DNA from: JBEDUK01 sp963781595
GTDB lineage: Bacteria; Actinomycetota; UBA4738
Assembly: GCA_963781595.1 (NCBI GenBank)
Contig: CAWAGG010000001.1
Coordinates: 186,001-250,000, forward strand
Length of the DNA: 64,000 nt
Direction: 5' to 3'
Part shown: piece after piece, positions 15,247 through 24,376 of the stretch
Position numbering within the stretch: position 1 is the first letter of the stretch
Layout of the letters: each line of letters starts with the position of its first letter
Program-made: the position numbers and the translations under genes
Notes under the pieces: model-generated
Databases searched by the model: none
What the model was told of the DNA's origin: nothing
What the model saw: the letters and a program-made list of their open reading frames with translations, nothing else

Positions 15247-16643
15247 GCGCGGGGCTCGGCCCGCGGACTCGGCCCTCCCCGTGGAAGCTGGGCGTGTCCC
15301 TGGGCGCGCTGCTGCTGGCGGCGGCGACGCTCCTGGGGGCCCGGTCGTCGGTCTCGGCCTCCCCGGCGAGCCGCCTGTCGACCTCGCCGATCCAGCACAT
15401 CGTGATCATCTACCAGGAGAACCACTCCTTCAACGAGTTGCTCGGCAAGCTGTGCCTGGACGAGGGCAACCGCTGCGTGGCCACCGACGTCGGCCAGATC
15501 AGCACCGGCGAGCAGGTGCCGCTGAAGCCCGAACCCGACATCCCGCCGGACGCCGGGCACACGAACCGCGCGCAGGTCGTCGCGATGAACGGCGGGAGGA
15601 TGAACGGCTGGGACCTCGAGCCCAGCATCAACGACGGGTTCAAGGGCCACGGGTGCAAGCCGGACGAGGACTACCCCTGCATGGTCCAGGCGCAGCCGGG
15701 GGCCGTGCCGAACCTGTGGTCCCTCGCCGACACGTACGCGCTGTCCGATCGCACGTTCGAAACGGGCCCGGTCCCGTCGTGGGGCTCGCACCTCGACCTC
15801 GTCTCCGCGAACCTCGACGGCTTCCTGGGCGACCAGCCCGTCGGGGACGACGGCGCCGGTGACGGATGCGACAGCGGGGCCGACGCGGCATGGAGCCCCG
15901 ACCTGTTCGGCAAGGTGATCATGGTCCCGTCCTGCATCCCGGACAAGCTGGGCAACGGCCCGTACCGGCCGTCGCCGGTCCAGTACGTGCCCACGATCAT
16001 GGACCGCTTCGAGGAGGCGGGCCTGTCGTGGAGCATCTACGCCCCGGGTCGCGGGGGCGGCGGGTACGGCTGGTCGATCTGCCCGACGTTCTACGAGTGC
16101 ATCGGCAGCGACCAGGCGACCCACGTGTCCACCCCGCGCAAGTTCGAGAAGGCGGCCGCGAAGGGCAAGCTGTCGAACCTCTCGATCCTGATCCCCTACT
16201 ACAACGACTCGCAGCACAACGGGTACTCGTTGATCCAGGGTGACAACTGGATCGCGCGCAACGTCGACGCGATCATGAAGGGACCGGACTGGTCATCGAC
16301 CGCGATCTTCATCACCTACGACGACTGCGGCTGCTTCTACGACCCGGTCCGGCCGACGCCGGGCTGGGGGATCAGGGTCCCGATGGTGCTCGTGAGCCCC
16401 TACGCGAAGCCGCACTTCGTCGACGACAACGCCGCGACGTTCGCGTCGATGCTGGCGTTCGCCGAGCACGTGTTCGAGCTCGAGCCGCTCAGCACCGTCG
16501 ACGCCGGTGCCTACGACTACGCGGACGCGTTCGACTTCGGCCAGCGGCCGCTCGCAGGGATCCCGCTGCCGCAGCACCGGGTGCCGCGTTCGTCGATCGA
16601 GTACATCGCGAAGCATCCGCCCGACCTGACCGATCCCACGTGA
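15243..16643 (+). CDS. Secreted PF04185 phosphoesterase, tandem copy 1
   Basis: 466 residues from GTG 15243, overlapping the fusion-gene stop by four bases. It has an N-terminal signal peptide (hydrophobic 17-33). The PF04185 (phospholipase C/acid phosphatase) motifs are intact: YQENHSFNELLG (E59, N60 as metal ligands by comparison with AcpA-type enzymes), VPSWGSHLDLVSA with a candidate nucleophile serine, YGWSICPTFYECIGS, and FITYDDCGCFYDPV followed by RVPMVLVSPYAKPHFVD. The family cleaves phosphate mono- or diesters outside the membrane. It shares the C-terminal sequence DPT with the other three copies. The specific substrate is unknown. Confidence 0.85.
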   Translation: MSAGLGPRTRPSPWKLGVSLGALLLAAATLLGARSSVSASPASRLSTSPIQHIVIIYQENHSFNELLGKLCLDEGNRCVATDVGQISTGEQVPLKPEPDIPPDAGHTNRAQVVAMNGGRMNGWDLEPSINDGFKGHGCKPDEDYPCMVQAQPGAVPNLWSLADTYALSDRTFETGPVPSWGSHLDLVSANLDGFLGDQPVGDDGAGDGCDSGADAAWSPDLFGKVIMVPSCIPDKLGNGPYRPSPVQYVPTIMDRFEEAGLSWSIYAPGRGGGGYGWSICPTFYECIGSDQATHVSTPRKFEKAAAKGKLSNLSILIPYYNDSQHNGYSLIQGDNWIARNVDAIMKGPDWSSTAIFITYDDCGCFYDPVRPTPGWGIRVPMVLVSPYAKPHFVDDNAATFASMLAFAEHVFELEPLSTVDAGAYDYADAFDFGQRPLAGIPLPQHRVPRSSIEYIAKHPPDLTDPT

Positions 16644-16698
16644 CGCGGCGGACCGTCCGTTCGACGCCCGCGCGGCACGCTCCGGGAAGGGAGGTCCC

Positions 16699-18087
16699 GT
16701 GGCGAGGCCCATGACCCGCCGTGCCGTGGGCGCGCTCGCGCTGCTCCTCCCGCTGGCGTCGGTCCTCGGCGTCCAGGCATCGACCGCGATGGCGAGGGCG
16801 GCGGACCCGTTGCAAGCCTCGCCGATCGAGCACGTCGTGGTGATCGATCAGGAGAACCATTCCTTCAACGAGCTGCTCGGCGCCCTGTGCATCGCCCAGG
16901 GCAACCGCTGCGCCGCGACGAATACCGGCAGGATCAGCACGGGCGAGACGATCCCGCTCGCGGCAGAGGGCGACATCCCTCCGCACGTCGGCCACACGGT
17001 CGCCGACCAGGTCACGGCGATCCACGGCGGCGAGATGGACGGCTGGGACCTGATGCCCCGCGACGAATTCGGCATCCGCGGGTGCGCCAAGGACGACGGC
17101 TACCCCTGCATGGAGCAGGTTCCCGCCGGCGGGGTACCCAACCTGTGGTCGCTGGCCGACGCGTTCACGATCTCCGACATGACCTTCGAGTCCGACACGG
17201 TGCCTTCGTGGGGCTCGCACATGGAACTGGTCTCGGCGACGCTCGACGGTTTCGTGGGCGATCAGCCCGACTTCAGCGGGGACGGCACCGGGCCCGGCAA
17301 CGGATGCGACAGCTACGACCTCGCGAAGTGGAGCCCGAACGCCGCGAGCACCCAGACGATCAAGGTGCCGTCGTGCATCCCGGACACGCTCGGGAACGGT
17401 CCCTACCGGCCGTCGCCGGTCCAGTACGTGCCGACGGTCATGGACCGCATCCAGGCGGCGGGCCTGTCCTGGGGCATCTGGGCGCCGGGCAAGCACGGCG
17501 GCGCCGGCTACGGCTGGGCGATCTGCCCGACGTTCTTCGAATGCCTCGGGAGCAACCAGGTCAAGAACGTCAAGGAGTCGGCGAAGTTCGCCGGGGTCGC
17601 CGCCGCGGGCAAGCTCCCGTCGCTGTCGTTCCTGATCCCCTACCCGGCCAACTCGCAGCACAACGGCAACTCGCTGATCAAGGGCGACAACTGGATCGCG
17701 GACAACGTCTCGGCGATCATGAACGGTCCCGACTGGGCCACCACGGCGATCTTCATCACCTACGACGACTGCGGCTGCTTCTACGACCCGGTCGCACCGC
17801 CGCCGCAACTGGGCGTCCGCGTCCCGATGGTGATCGTCAGTCCGTACGCGAAGCCCCACTTCGTCGACAGCGGCGTCGCGTCGTTCGCCTCGCTGCTCGC
17901 GTTCACGGAGCACGTGTTCGGGCTGCCACCGCTCGCCAACGACGATGCGAACGCCTACGACTACGCGGGCTCGTTCGACTTCTCCCAGCGACCGCTGCGG
18001 CCGATCCCCCTGCCGCACCACCAGGTGCCCAGGTCCTCGCTGGCCTACATGGCGGCGCACCCGCCGAACCTAGACGACCCCACGTAG
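16699..18087 (+). CDS. Secreted PF04185 phosphoesterase, tandem copy 2
   Basis: 462 residues from GTG 16699 with a GGGAGG site upstream. The signal peptide spans roughly residues 8-34. Catalytic motifs match copy 1, with DQENHSFNELLG (Tyr to Asp before the Gln), PSWGSHMELVSATLDG and FITYDDCGCFYDPV. The GIWAPGKHGGAGYGWAICPTF insert resembles copy 4, while copies 1 and 3 share IYAPG. This suggests two pairs of paralogues. It lies 55 bp after copy 1 and ends NLDDPT. Probably the same chemistry on a related substrate. Confidence 0.85.
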   Translation: MARPMTRRAVGALALLLPLASVLGVQASTAMARAADPLQASPIEHVVVIDQENHSFNELLGALCIAQGNRCAATNTGRISTGETIPLAAEGDIPPHVGHTVADQVTAIHGGEMDGWDLMPRDEFGIRGCAKDDGYPCMEQVPAGGVPNLWSLADAFTISDMTFESDTVPSWGSHMELVSATLDGFVGDQPDFSGDGTGPGNGCDSYDLAKWSPNAASTQTIKVPSCIPDTLGNGPYRPSPVQYVPTVMDRIQAAGLSWGIWAPGKHGGAGYGWAICPTFFECLGSNQVKNVKESAKFAGVAAAGKLPSLSFLIPYPANSQHNGNSLIKGDNWIADNVSAIMNGPDWATTAIFITYDDCGCFYDPVAPPPQLGVRVPMVIVSPYAKPHFVDSGVASFASLLAFTEHVFGLPPLANDDANAYDYAGSFDFSQRPLRPIPLPHHQVPRSSLAYMAAHPPNLDDPT

Positions 18088-18185
18088 CCGCGCGCCCGAA
18101 CCATGACCGAACGGACGAAGCGGTTCCAGCGGTTCGTCGGTATCCTTGCGCGGCCCTGTCCGTTCGCCCGCGAGGAGTCGACCAC

Positions 18186-19574
18186 GTGCTGACGCAGCTG
18201 CCCAGAAGAGCGACCGCCACGTTCGCGGCGATGCTGGCCATCGCCGCCGTCTTCATGCTCAAACCCCAGCAGGGCTCCGCGACGGTGCCGAGCCACCCGC
18301 TGGCGAAGTCACCGATCAAGCACGTGGTGCTCATCTACCAGGAGAACCACTCCTTCAACGAGCTGCTGGGCGCACTGTGCATGGCCCAGGGCAACCGCTG
18401 CCTCGCGACGGACCAGGGCGAGATCCACAACGGCAAGAAGGTGCCGCTCGCGGACGAGCCCGACATCGTGCCGGAAGCGGGGCACACGCGCCGTGACCAG
18501 GTGATCATCATGAACGGCGGGAAGATGAACGGCTGGGACCTCCAGCCGGGCGGCGGCGGCCAGATCGGCGGCGAGGGCTGCCCGAAGCAGGACGGCTACC
18601 CGTGCATGATGCAGGCGCAGGCCGGCGCGTCGCCGACGGTGTGGTCGCTCGCCGACACCTACGCGCTCTCCGACATGACGTTCGAGACCGGCCCGGTCCC
18701 GTCGTGGGGTTCCCACCTCGACCTGGTCTCGGCGACCCTCGACGGGTTCCTCGGGGAGCAGCCGGTCGGTAGCGGCGAGTTCTCCGGGACCGGCTGCGAT
18801 AGCCACAAGGACTCCGCCTGGCAGGCGAACGTGAAGGATCCGACGACGATCATGGTGCCGGCGTGCATCCCCGACCAGGCGGGCAACGGGCCCTACCGTC
18901 CGTCGCCCGTGGAGTACGTGCCGACGATCATGACCCGGCTCGACGCCGCGGGGATCCCGTGGAAGATCTACGCGCCCGGCCCGCACGGTGGCGGCTACGG
19001 CTGGGCGATCTGCCCGACGTTCTACGAATGCATGGGCAGCGACCAGGTGAAGAACACCGAGAACCCGAGGAAGCTGGCGCACGACGCGAAGAAGGGCCGC
19101 CTGGCCAAGTTCTCGATCCTGATCCCGTACTACAACGACTCACAGCACAACAGCTACTCGTTGATCAAGGGCGACAACTGGATCGCGGAGAACGTCTCCG
19201 CGATCATGAACGGCCCCGACTGGGACTCGACCGCCATCTTCATCACGTACGACGACTGCGGGTGCTTCTACGACCCGGTCAGGCCGCCCGCCGGGTTCGG
19301 CGTCCGGGTCCCGATGATCATCGTGAGCCCGTACGCGAAGCCGCACTTCGTCGACCACACCACGGCGTCCTTCCTCTCGCTGCTGGCGTTCACCGAGCAT
19401 CTGTACGGCCTGCCGCCGTTGACCGAGGCCGACGCCGCCGCCTACGACTACTCGGATGCCTTCGACTTCAGCCAGAAGCCGCTGTCGCCGATCGACCTGC
19501 CCCAGCACAAGGTGCCGCAGTCCTCGATCGACTACATCGCGAAACATCCTCCGCCGAAGGACGACCCCACGTGA
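18186..19574 (+). CDS. Secreted PF04185 phosphoesterase, tandem copy 3
   Basis: 462 residues from GTG 18186, chosen because a GCGAGGAG site precedes it and a signal peptide follows (hydrophobic 12-25). The frame stays open upstream through copy 2, but that part is not homologous. It carries LIYQENHSFNELLG, VPSWGSHLDLVSATLDG, YGWAICPTFYECMGS, FITYDDCGCFYDPV and VSPYAKPHFVD. It ends KDDPT, overlapping the start of copy 4 by four bases. Spacing to copy 2 is 98 bp, the longest gap in the array. Confidence 0.85.
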   Translation: MLTQLPRRATATFAAMLAIAAVFMLKPQQGSATVPSHPLAKSPIKHVVLIYQENHSFNELLGALCMAQGNRCLATDQGEIHNGKKVPLADEPDIVPEAGHTRRDQVIIMNGGKMNGWDLQPGGGGQIGGEGCPKQDGYPCMMQAQAGASPTVWSLADTYALSDMTFETGPVPSWGSHLDLVSATLDGFLGEQPVGSGEFSGTGCDSHKDSAWQANVKDPTTIMVPACIPDQAGNGPYRPSPVEYVPTIMTRLDAAGIPWKIYAPGPHGGGYGWAICPTFYECMGSDQVKNTENPRKLAHDAKKGRLAKFSILIPYYNDSQHNSYSLIKGDNWIAENVSAIMNGPDWDSTAIFITYDDCGCFYDPVRPPAGFGVRVPMIIVSPYAKPHFVDHTTASFLSLLAFTEHLYGLPPLTEADAAAYDYSDAFDFSQKPLSPIDLPQHKVPQSSIDYIAKHPPPKDDPT

Positions 19575-20950
19575 TCGAACGGCCGGGCTCGAAGATCACC
19601 GGCGCGCTGATCGTCTCCACCGTCGTCGGGTTGCTCGTCGTCGCCGGCTCCGCGGGAGCGAGCACCGGCCACGCGAGCAGGCTCCAGGGCTCTCCGATCA
19701 AGCACGTCGTGGTGATCTACCAGGAGAACCACTCGTTCAACGAGCTGCTGGGCAAGCTGTGCCTCGACGAGGGCAACCGGTGCGTCGCCACGGACACGGG
19801 CAAGATCAGCACGGGTCAGTCGATCCCGCTGTACGCCGAGCCCGACGTCGTGCCGAACGCCGGACACGACTTCCAGTCACAGAAGGCGGCGATCCACGGC
19901 GGCGAGATGGACGGCTGGGACCTGATGCCGCACGGCTCCGGGGGGCTCGGCGGGCAGGGATGTCCGGCGGAGGACGACTACCCGTGCCTGACGCAGGCGC
20001 ACGCCGGAGCGTCCCCGACCGTGTGGTCGCTGGCGGACACGTACGCCATCTCGGACATGACGTTCGAGACCGACTCGGTCCCGTCCTGGGGTTCGCACAT
20101 GGAGCTGGTCTCCGGGACGCTCGACGGGTTCGTCGGCAACGAAACGAGGGGCAGCGGTGCCGGCGGCGGTTGCGACAGCGGGAACGACGCCCTGTGGCAG
20201 CTCAAGGCCGGCGCGACGATCTGGGTGCCATCGTGCGTCCCGGACGAACTCGGGAACGGCCCGTACAGACCGTCGCCGGTCCAGTACGTGCCGACGATCA
20301 TGGACCGCATCGAGGACGCCGGGCTGACCTGGGGTATCTGGGCGCCCGGCGTGCACGGGGGCGCCGGCTACGGTTGGGCGATCTGCCCCACGTTCTACGA
20401 GTGCCTCGGCAGCGACCAGGTCAAGAAGGTGAAGGAGTCCTCGAAGTTCGAAAAGGTCGCGAAGAAGGGTGACCTGCCTTCGCTGTCGTACCTGATCCCG
20501 TACCCCGTCAACTCCCAGCACAACGGGAAGTCGCTGATCCAGGGCGACGATTGGATCGCGAAGAACGTGAGCGCGATCATGAGCGGCAAGGATTGGAGGT
20601 CCACGGCGATCTTCATCACGTGGGACGACTGCGGATGCTTCTACGACCCGGTGGCACCGCCCCCGGGCCTGGGCATCCGGGTCCCGATGCTGATCGTGAG
20701 CCCCTACGCGAAGCCGCACTTCGTCGACAGCAACGTCTCGTCGTTCGCCTCGATGCTCGCGTTCACCGAGCACGTGTTCGGCCTCCCGCCGCTGGCCCAG
20801 GACGACGCGAACGCCTACGACTTCGCGAACGCGTTCGACTTCACCCAGCGCCCGCTCGCGCCGATCCGGCTGCCGATCCACCGGGTGCCGAACGCGTCGC
20901 TCGACCACATCGCGACGCATCCGACCGGCCCGGACGACGACCCCACGTAG
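19571..20950 (+). CDS. Secreted PF04185 phosphoesterase, tandem copy 4
   Basis: 459 residues from GTG 19571, overlapping copy 3's stop (GTGA). It has a short basic N-terminus and hydrophobic core (10-28) forming a signal peptide. Motifs are YQENHSFNELLG, PSWGSHMELVSGTLDG, YGWAICPTFYECLGS and FITWDDCGCFYDPV, where the Tyr of the other copies is Trp. It ends DDDPT. It closes the same-strand array; the next gene, acyl-CoA synthetase, converges after 14 bp. Confidence 0.85.
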   Translation: MIERPGSKITGALIVSTVVGLLVVAGSAGASTGHASRLQGSPIKHVVVIYQENHSFNELLGKLCLDEGNRCVATDTGKISTGQSIPLYAEPDVVPNAGHDFQSQKAAIHGGEMDGWDLMPHGSGGLGGQGCPAEDDYPCLTQAHAGASPTVWSLADTYAISDMTFETDSVPSWGSHMELVSGTLDGFVGNETRGSGAGGGCDSGNDALWQLKAGATIWVPSCVPDELGNGPYRPSPVQYVPTIMDRIEDAGLTWGIWAPGVHGGAGYGWAICPTFYECLGSDQVKKVKESSKFEKVAKKGDLPSLSYLIPYPVNSQHNGKSLIQGDDWIAKNVSAIMSGKDWRSTAIFITWDDCGCFYDPVAPPPGLGIRVPMLIVSPYAKPHFVDSNVSSFASMLAFTEHVFGLPPLAQDDANAYDFANAFDFTQRPLAPIRLPIHRVPNASLDHIATHPTGPDDDPT

Positions 20951-20964
20951 CGCGGGCGGGCCTT

Positions 20965-23052
20965 TCAGGCGGGCAGGACCAGCGCGTCGACCGCGACGCA
21001 GCCGTTCGGGCCCGCGATCAGCGGGTTGACGTCGAGCTCGGCGATCCGGTCGCCGAGCGCCGTCGCCAACGACGACAGCGCGACGATCGCATGCCTGACC
21101 GACGCGACATCGGCGGCCGGCGCGCCACGGACCCCGTCCAGGAGCCGACGGACCGTGAGCCGCGCCAGCAATCGATCGGCAGCGGCGTCGTCGACCGGCG
21201 GGAGCGCGAGACGCCGGTCCTTCAGCAGCTCGACGAGCACACCCCCGGCGGCGACCAGTACCAGCGGGCCGAACTGTGCGTCGCGGACCAGGCCCAGGGC
21301 CAGCTCGACCCCCGGCGGCACCATCGCCGCGATCGTCACGGTCGGGCCGAGGCGCTCCGACAGCTCGCGGTACGCGGGGACCAGCTCGTCCTGACCCGTG
21401 AGACCGAGCTTCACGCCGGCGACGTCGGACTTGTGCGTGGCGCCGGACGCGGCCGTCTTGAGCGCGACCGGCCACCCGATGCGGTGCGCGGCCGCGACGG
21501 CGCCCTCCTCGGACCCGACGACCTGGTGTTCGACGACCGGCACGCCGAAGTCCGCCAGCAGCGACAGGCCCTCGGCCTCGCTCAGGGCCTCGCGGGTGGC
21601 CAGGCGCGCCGACCAGCGTTCGACCACCTCGGGATCGGCGCTCGGGGGCGGGTCCGTCGGCGGGCGTTCGTGGAAGTCCCGGTACGCGAACAGGTGACCG
21701 AAGGCTCGGAGACCGCTCGTGGTTCCCTCAAGGACCGGGATGCCCTTCCCCCGCACGAACCCCGCGTCGCGGCGGTCGATCGCGCTCGCGAGGTTCGACA
21801 GGACGGCCACGGGCTTCGAGGTCGCCGCGAACACGTCGTTCGCCACACGCGCGTACCCGGCCTCCTCGACCAGCTCGGGGGTCAGGTCGACGCAGAACGC
21901 GAGCGCCGCGGTGTCGGGGTCCTCCAGCAGCGCGTGCATGCACTCGATGAAGATGTCCTCGGCGCGGTTGCCGGTCCCCCATGCGTCCAACGGGTTCACG
22001 GGCGGCAGCCCCTCCTCGAGCGTCGCAGCCAACCGGGCGACGGTGGCGTCGTTGATCCGGGCGAGCGCGACGTGGTTCGCCACCGCGGCGTCGATCAGCA
22101 GGGCGCGCTCACCGCCGGAGTCGTGGATCGCGGCCAGGCCACCCGGCGCCGCGCGGCGGCCCGCGACCAGCAGCTCGATCGTGTCCGCCATCTCGTCCAG
22201 CGTGTCCACACGGAGCACGCCGTACGCGTCGAAGAGCGCCTCGTACGCGCCGTCCTCGCCGGCGAGGGCGCCCGAGTGCGCGGTGATCATCTCCTTCGCG
22301 GCCTCGTCGCGGCCGACCTTCAGGATCACGACCGGGATGTCGCGATCGGCCGCCGTGACCAGCGCCGCGCGGAAGGTTGCCGGATCGCGGATCGTCTCGA
22401 TGAACAGCCCGGCGGCCTTCGTCGTCGGCTGATCGAGCGCATAGGTGAGGTAGTCGGCCGCGGTCGTGACGAACTCCTGGCCGGCCGAGACGACCAGGTT
22501 GAACCTGATCCCCCGGTCGTTGTGCAGCATCGCGGAGAACGCCGACCCCGAATGGCTGATGAACGTCACGCCGCCGGGCGGCAGCTCGTTCGGATGGTTG
22601 AACCCGGTCACGCGCAGCCGCTGGTCGATGTTGAAGAACCCCATGCAGTTCCCGCCGCAGATCGCGATGCCGGCCTCGCGCGCGGCGGCCGTCAAGCGCT
22701 CGACGAGCGGCGGGAGGCCCCCTGCCGGTGGCTCGTAACCGCTGGCGAAGATCGCGGCCGACCGCGCGCCCGCGGCGATCGCGCCACCGAGCTGCTCCTC
22801 GAGCTTCGCGTTGGGGACGCCGAGCATGACCAGGTCCGGCGTCTCCGGTAGCTCCGCGAGCCCCGGGTAGCAGGCGAGGCCCAGGACCTCGTCGTACCGG
22901 GGGTTCACGGGCAGGATGTGGCCCTCGTAGCCGCCCTTCGCCAGCTCGCGCATCATCTGTTCGCCGAACGAATCGGGCCGGGCGCTGGCCCCGACGACCG
23001 CGACCGATCGAGCTTCGAGCATCGCCTGCAGCGCCGTTCGCTCCCCCTCCAT
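20965..23052 (-). CDS. Acyl-CoA synthetase (NDP-forming type)
   Basis: 695 residues from ATG 23052 (MEGERTALQAML); an upstream in-frame start at 23082 would add ten. The N-terminal CoA-binding domain reads SVAVVGASARPDSFGEQMM, followed by the succinyl-CoA-ligase-like flavodoxin domains with the phosphohistidine-loop region FISHSGSAFSAML and the TAHSGALAGED segment. The last ~220 residues form an ATP-grasp domain (WPVALKTAASGATHKSDVAGVKLGL, LGLVRDAQFGPLVLVAAGG). The order matches fused ADP-forming acetate/acyl-CoA synthetases. Pat-type enzymes have the same core with an added GNAT domain, which is absent here. The natural acid is unknown; the adjacent amine-catabolic genes make a short or branched acid plausible. 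Confidence 0.87.
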   Translation of the reverse strand: MEGERTALQAMLEARSVAVVGASARPDSFGEQMMRELAKGGYEGHILPVNPRYDEVLGLACYPGLAELPETPDLVMLGVPNAKLEEQLGGAIAAGARSAAIFASGYEPPAGGLPPLVERLTAAAREAGIAICGGNCMGFFNIDQRLRVTGFNHPNELPPGGVTFISHSGSAFSAMLHNDRGIRFNLVVSAGQEFVTTAADYLTYALDQPTTKAAGLFIETIRDPATFRAALVTAADRDIPVVILKVGRDEAAKEMITAHSGALAGEDGAYEALFDAYGVLRVDTLDEMADTIELLVAGRRAAPGGLAAIHDSGGERALLIDAAVANHVALARINDATVARLAATLEEGLPPVNPLDAWGTGNRAEDIFIECMHALLEDPDTAALAFCVDLTPELVEEAGYARVANDVFAATSKPVAVLSNLASAIDRRDAGFVRGKGIPVLEGTTSGLRAFGHLFAYRDFHERPPTDPPPSADPEVVERWSARLATREALSEAEGLSLLADFGVPVVEHQVVGSEEGAVAAAHRIGWPVALKTAASGATHKSDVAGVKLGLTGQDELVPAYRELSERLGPTVTIAAMVPPGVELALGLVRDAQFGPLVLVAAGGVLVELLKDRRLALPPVDDAAADRLLARLTVRRLLDGVRGAPAADVASVRHAIVALSSLATALGDRIAELDVNPLIAGPNGCVAVDALVLPA

Positions 23053-23069
23053 GGCCGTGCAGTATGACG

Positions 23070-23084
23070 CGGTGGCGGCCACCG
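23070..23084. promoter_or_regulatory. Palindrome CGGTGGC-G-GCCACCG near the acyl-CoA synthetase start
   Basis: Perfect 7-bp arms around one central base, 18-32 bp upstream of the ATG at 23052 on the minus strand. It overlaps the position expected for -10 or the transcript start, so it could be an operator. If the longer protein start (23082) is used, it would fall in the coding sequence. Confidence 0.3.
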
Positions 23085-23143
23085 GGGGGCTGGCTCAGAT
23101 CACGGCAGTCGCATGTCGGTCGGGTCGGCGCTCGAGCGCTCGG

Positions 23144-23515
23144 TCATCCGTTCACGCTCGAACATGTCTGGCTCATCGAGGACAGATCCGCGTCCAGCGA
23201 ACCGCTCTCGCCGCTCGCGACGAGCTGCGTCGCGTCGGTGAACACGGCGACGGCCTTGGCCTTGAGGATCGGGTTTGCCGAAGACGACGCCTCCGAATAG
23301 ACCTTCCCGATGCGCTGCTGGAGATCGGCGGGGCTGAGCGAACCGGACGCCCTGGCCTGGACGACGGCCCGGAGGTCGGTGCACGCCTGGCGGGCCGAAG
23401 CGTCGATATTGCCCACGTTGCTCGTGGCATCGTTGACCGAACACGCGGCACCCAGGACGACGGCCAGCACCCCTCCGACGAGGAGCTTCCGCATGGAGGC
23501 GTCCGTCGGCTTCAT
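23144..23515 (-). CDS. Small putative lipoprotein
   Basis: About 123 residues from ATG 23515; a second ATG at 23494 removes seven. The N-terminus MRKLLVGGVLAVVLGAACS is a signal sequence ending in a lipobox-like LGAAC, suggesting lipid attachment and membrane anchoring. The mature part is rich in Ala, Ser and Asp and mostly helical (DLRAVVQARASGSLSPADLQQRIGKVYSEA). It has two further cysteines, one (RQACTDL) near the start and one (SQTCSS) five residues from the end, which could pair. I recognise no family. It is divergent from the TetR gene and stands between it and the acyl-CoA synthetase. Confidence 0.6.
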   Translation of the reverse strand: MKPTDASMRKLLVGGVLAVVLGAACSVNDATSNVGNIDASARQACTDLRAVVQARASGSLSPADLQQRIGKVYSEASSSANPILKAKAVAVFTDATQLVASGESGSLDADLSSMSQTCSSVNG

Positions 23516-23743
23516 CGCTCCGACGTCCGTACGATCAATGGGACTCCTCAAGTGACGGATATATGGTCGCTGGCGACCGACGAGCATCGCCGGCGCATCG
23601 ACCACGAACATCGACGCATCGAGCGGACGCATTGAGGCCGACCGAAGAGATCCTCCAGGGTGCTCCGCTCGCCACCACCCTCCACGGCGGCGGTTGACAG
23701 GCGCGGGCACCACGCCTTGAATCGCGCGGTGGAGGATCGAGCG

Positions 23744-24367
23744 GTGGCGAAGAGGACGCGCAGGCGGCTCACCGAAGAACGGCGGGCCCAGATCGTCGAC
23801 GCGGCCGCCCGGACGATCGCCGAGCGCGGGCTCCCCGACACGAGGGTCGCGGACATCGCGCGGGCCGCCGGCACCAGCCCCGCGCTGATCCTCTACTACT
23901 TCGGGTCGAAGGACCGCCTGCTCGCCGAGGCGCTGACGTACGCGGAGGATCGGTTCTTCGCTCGAACCGCCGAGGAGCTGGCCGAGGTCGCCAGCGCCCG
24001 TGACCGACTGGTTCGCCTGATCGAACGATCGTGCGACTCCGAGGGTGAGACGTGGGCCGACGACTTCCGCAGCGAGACGATGCTGTGGCTCGAGCTGTGG
24101 GCGCGCGCGCCGCGCGATCGGGAGGTCTCGCGGAACCGCGAGGCGCTGGACAGGCGATGGAGGGCGATCATCGTCGACATCGTCAAGGACGGCCAGGCGA
24201 AGGGCGAGTTCAGCGAACGCGACCCTGAGGAGTTCGCGCTGCAGCTGTCGTCGCTGATGGACGGGCTCTCGGTCCAGGTCGTCCTGGAGGACCCCGACGT
24301 GCCGGTCGAGCGGATGCGCGACCTCTGCCTGGCGATGTCGGCGCGGGAGCTCGGGTTCGACCTCTGA
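23744..24367 (+). CDS. TetR-family transcriptional regulator
   Basis: 207 residues from GTG 23744, with GGAGG at 23731-23735. The N-terminal helix-turn-helix is typical: RRAQIVDAAARTIAERGLPDTRVADIARAAGTSPALILYYFGSKDRL. The C-terminal ligand domain contains FRSETMLWLELWARAPRD and ends in a helix with VERMRDLCLAM. It stands next to the amine oxidase/PotD locus, where three promoters share a TGAAC-N4-GTTCA palindrome of the size TetR dimers bind. It is therefore the obvious candidate regulator, although no clear copy lies in front of its own gene. The effector could be an amine or its CoA derivative. Confidence 0.9.
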   Translation: MAKRTRRRLTEERRAQIVDAAARTIAERGLPDTRVADIARAAGTSPALILYYFGSKDRLLAEALTYAEDRFFARTAEELAEVASARDRLVRLIERSCDSEGETWADDFRSETMLWLELWARAPRDREVSRNREALDRRWRAIIVDIVKDGQAKGEFSERDPEEFALQLSSLMDGLSVQVVLEDPDVPVERMRDLCLAMSARELGFDL

Positions 24368-24376
24368 TCCCGGCCG

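Noticed and set aside
16887..18185. Upstream extension of the third phosphoesterase frame through copy 2
   Set aside because: The extension is an out-of-frame reading of copy 2; a ribosome binding site and signal peptide at 18186 mark the true start.
23552..23635. 28-codon plus-strand ORF rich in Arg, His and Glu ahead of the TetR gene
   Set aside because: It has no ribosome binding site and the repeated GCATCGA words explain the composition; insufficient support for a gene.
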